DNA of 7,052 nucleotides. It comes from Desulfovibrionaceae bacterium UBA3823. Lineage in GTDB: Bacteria > Desulfobacterota > Desulfovibrionia > Desulfovibrionales > Desulfovibrionaceae. Shown in pieces: positions 5,287 to 7,052 of the stretch. The number at the start of each line of letters is the position of its first letter. Position 1 is the stretch's first letter. The notes under the pieces are model-generated. The model was given only the letters and a program-made list of their open reading frames with translations, did no database searches and was not told the origin of the DNA. A program made the translations under genes and the position numbers. The DNA is taken from assembly GCA_002369295.1 (NCBI GenBank), contig DFDR01000125.1, positions 1 to 7,052 on the forward strand, in the 5' to 3' direction.

Positions 5287-5805
5287 CTAGAAGTTCGCTT
5301 CGGTCAGTCTGCGGGAGCGCTCGCAGGCCAGTTTGTATCCGGCGCTGCAGGACTTGTTGAACAAGTCCCAGGCCCGGGTTCTGTCCTTTTGGACACCCTT
5401 GCCGGTGGCGAACATGTTGCCAAGCCGGTACATTGCTTCGGGATGGTGGTGGAACGCGGCCTTCTGGTACCATGAGATGGCCTGCTTGACATCGACGTCG
5501 ACGCCCATGCCCCCTTCGTACATGTCGCCAAGCAAGAACTGGGCATTGACGCTGTCCTGCTCGGCCGCCATGCCAAGCCAGACGCGCGCCTCCGCAAAGT
5601 CGCGCGGAACGCCCTGGCCTTCATAGTACATCACGCCCAAGGTCAGCTGGGCCTCCACGTCGCCAGCATGGGCGTCCTTCTTCATGGAGGCGATGAAACT
5701 ACTGAGCCAGCCCTCTGCAAGAGCAGAGCCCGGCATCCCAAGGCTGCCCGCCTGCAGCAGGCACGCCAGCAGCAGGCACGCCAGTGGCTTGAACGCTTTT
5801 TTCAT
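5287..5805 (-). CDS. Exported Sel1-repeat (SLR/TPR-like) protein
   Basis: This is a 172-residue protein; its start ATG at 5805 is preceded by GAGG (5811-5814) with a 5-nt gap. Residues 1-30 are a Sec signal peptide: a lysine N-region, an LACLL-rich core, and a type I site after SALA30. A lipobox reading at C10 or C15 is too close to the start to be likely. Three 36-residue Sel1 repeats follow: 50-85 (VEAQLTLGVMYYEGQGVPRD), 86-121 (VNAQFLLGDMYEGGMGVDVD) and 122-157 (PEAMYRLGNMFATGKGVQKD). A short basic helix (LACERSRRL) ends the protein. Sel1 repeats form alpha-solenoid scaffolds that bind other proteins, here in the periplasm; the partner cannot be deduced. A -35-like TTGACA lies at 5875-5880 without a clear -10. 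The gene appears to stand alone. Confidence 0.9.
   Translation of the reverse strand: MKKAFKPLACLLLACLLQAGSLGMPGSALAEGWLSSFIASMKKDAHAGDVEAQLTLGVMYYEGQGVPRDFAEARVWLGMAAEQDSVNAQFLLGDMYEGGMGVDVDVKQAISWYQKAAFHHHPEAMYRLGNMFATGKGVQKDRTRAWDLFNKSCSAGYKLACERSRRLTEANF
5754..5783 (-). repeat. In-frame 15-bp tandem duplication in the Sel1 signal peptide
   Basis: GCAGCAGGCACGCCA occurs twice back to back on the plus strand (5754-5768, 5769-5783), without mismatch. In the minus-strand protein it encodes the pentapeptide LACLL twice (residues 8-12 and 13-17), forming most of the hydrophobic core of the signal sequence. Perfect tandem copies can be gained or lost by replication slippage without a frameshift. 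Confidence 0.85.
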
Positions 5806-5814
5806 GGAGACCTC

Positions 5815-6470
5815 GCTTTGGCCGGATCAGAACGGCCTCAGCGACTTCTACACCCTGAAGCGGAGAACCGCCAGTGTCAAAATTGTCAGATCCTGGCATT
5901 GCCTCTCGTGCCGGCGCTCTCCCGCGCGAGCAGCCGAGATCCTGCTGCCGGCGCAAGGGGTGGGGAGGCCGAAGCAGGCGGTCCCGCTCCCCACCTCCTG
6001 CCGAAAACGGCGCTGAAGCGCTCCCCATTTTCTCCAAGGCAATCTCCCCTGCAGCGGGAGACGGCCTTCGGGCAAGTAGGGCCAGGGGAGGGCTTCAGGA
6101 AAGACTTCAAGGAACGGCAGGCCTCTCGCCAGGATCCGTCTGGCGCAGCCAGGAGCAGGCAGCGCATGCTGCAGGCGCGACTTGGCGAGATCCCGGCCTG
6201 ACGGGGCCAGAGACCGCTTCAGAGGAAGACGGCAATGGCGCTCAGGCCTCTCTCTGGCGCGCGACCCCGGAAAAGGGATTGCATGCTACCAGGCCATAGA
6301 AGGGCCTTTCCCCGGCAGACCTGGCACAATGCCGGCTTCCTCGGGCCACAGCCTGCACGGCCTCGCGACGAGGCCGCGCAGGCGTTGAAGCTTTCCTGCA
6401 AGGCCGCGCTGGCGCCGTCACAGCGGCCTGCTTTCCGCGCATGCCCGGCAGGACGAGCCGTCTGCGGCCA
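5815..6470. other. About 650 bp without a convincing gene
   Basis: Several open frames overlap here on both strands (for example 5668-6201 plus and 5886-6167 minus), but they are GC-driven, lack family motifs and have no good start sites. The part next to the Sel1 gene (5815-5900) presumably holds its promoter. I find nothing else to name. Confidence 0.5.
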
Positions 6471-6513
6471 GGCTCCAGGCGCCTGCAGCCTGGCACTTCC
6501 GCGCCTGGGAGCC
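6471..6513 (-). other. Large GC-rich inverted repeat after the zinc peptidase gene
   Basis: GGCTCCAGGCGC (6471-6482) pairs with GCGCCTGGGAGCC (6501-6513), giving 12 pairs with a one-base bulge around an 18-nt loop. It starts 33 nt beyond the peptidase stop codon, a position where a terminator or mRNA 3'-end hairpin would sit. There is no T-run on either side, so a classic intrinsic terminator is not supported. Confidence 0.45.
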
Positions 6514-6546
6514 CGGAGCCTGCGCCGGCATGCCTGCCAGGGCCTG

Positions 6547-7052
6547 CTACTTGGCGCTGGAGAAGGTGTTGCACATGCGGAAGTCGCCAGAGTCGTAGCC
6601 GCGCTTGAACCAGTAGTAGCGCTGCTGGGATGTGCCGTGGGTGAAGCTGTCGGGCACCACGCGTCCCATGGACTGGCGCTGCAGGCGGTCGTCGCCTATG
6701 GCCTCGGAGGTATTGAGGGCCTCCATGAGGTCGCCTTCCTGGACGTTGCCCTGGGTCTTCTCGTAGTGGGCCCAGATGCCTGAGAAGCAGTCGGCCTGCA
6801 GCTCCAGCATGACGGAGAGCTGGTTCTTCTCCGCCTTGCTCCTGACCTGGGCCTGCATGCGGCGCATCTGGTCGGAGATGCCGAGCTGCTGCTGGACGTG
6901 GTGGCCGACTTCGTGGGCGAGAACGTAGCCGAGGGCGAAGTCGCCTCCGCCGCCAAGCTTGGTCTTCATGTCGCGGTAGAAGGCCAGATCAAGGTAGACC
7001 TTCTGGTCGGCAGGGCAGTAGAAGGGGCCCATGGCGGCCTGGCCGGTGCCGC
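6547..7052 (-). CDS. ypfJ: YpfJ-like neutral zinc metallopeptidase, N-terminus outside window
   Basis: The visible 167 residues are the C-terminal part of a zinc peptidase of the YpfJ/Zn_peptidase family, usually about 280-300 residues long. Numbering from the internal methionine at 7032: [19 protein letters not shown] opens the conserved core, and HEVGHH at 40-45 is the HExxH zinc-binding and catalytic helix. [13 protein letters not shown] supplies the third zinc ligand, and [15 protein letters not shown] and WFKRGY are further conserved blocks. The stop is TAG at 6547-6549. The reading frame continues upstream (GTGQAA) to the window edge. Family members normally carry one N-terminal membrane segment and face the periplasm, but that part is not seen here. 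The physiological substrate is unknown. All key residues seen are intact. Confidence 0.92.
   Translation of the reverse strand, partial: GTGQAAMGPFYCPADQKVYLDLAFYRDMKTKLGGGGDFALGYVLAHEVGHHVQQQLGISDQMRRMQAQVRSKAEKNQLSVMLELQADCFSGIWAHYEKTQGNVQEGDLMEALNTSEAIGDDRLQRQSMGRVVPDSFTHGTSQQRYYWFKRGYDSGDFRMCNTFSSAK

Overview
The window is GC-rich (roughly 60% or more), except for one sharply AT-rich block at about 1110-1835. The gene set (PIN/AbrB toxin-antitoxin pair, HxlR regulator remnant, Sel1-repeat secreted protein, YpfJ-type zinc peptidase, integrase remnants beside a tRNA) points to a Gram-negative bacterium. A member of the Desulfovibrionaceae or a similar high-GC lineage is a guess from composition and gene style, not something the sequence proves. 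Most of the window reads as decayed accessory DNA between chromosomal genes.

Layout. At 1-711 a minus-strand toxin-antitoxin operon encodes an AbrB/MazE-type antitoxin and an overlapping PIN-domain toxin that runs off the left edge. At 822-1013 lies the C-terminal half of an HxlR-type regulator, cut off where a short repeat begins. At 1112-2359 is the largest intact gene: a 415-residue protein with an AlbA_2 (Schlafen-type) domain followed by a HATPase_c_4 domain. Its first 60% is AT-rich and the rest is GC-rich, with the change at the domain boundary. Related, diverged copies of one repeat lie on both sides of it (1021-1062 and 2471-2512).

From 2360 to 3635 no gene can be named. This stretch holds a four-copy tandem array of a 19-bp dyad motif (2849-2932), which resembles plasmid iterons or the multiple end repeats of an IS21-type element, and a coding-like minus-strand frame of unknown identity (about 3208-3531). 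At 3636-4341 two unrelated tyrosine-recombinase 5' fragments meet tail to tail: a core-binding-domain type on plus and a P4-like DUF4102 type on minus. The minus fragment also has a one-base frameshift. Next to them is a tRNA-Ala(CGC) gene (4487-4562, minus) with its own terminator, a classic integration site. Together these suggest an island that entered at the tRNA and has since collapsed.

The right part holds a Sel1-repeat exported protein (5287-5805, minus) and the C-terminal portion of a YpfJ-like zinc metallopeptidase (6547 to the right edge, minus). They are separated and flanked by roughly 700-bp GC-rich stretches in which I find no convincing gene. I see no complete new multi-gene system. 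The items most worth a second look are the mosaic AlbA_2/HATPase gene with its flanking repeats, the dyad iteron array, and the collapsed double-integrase junction.
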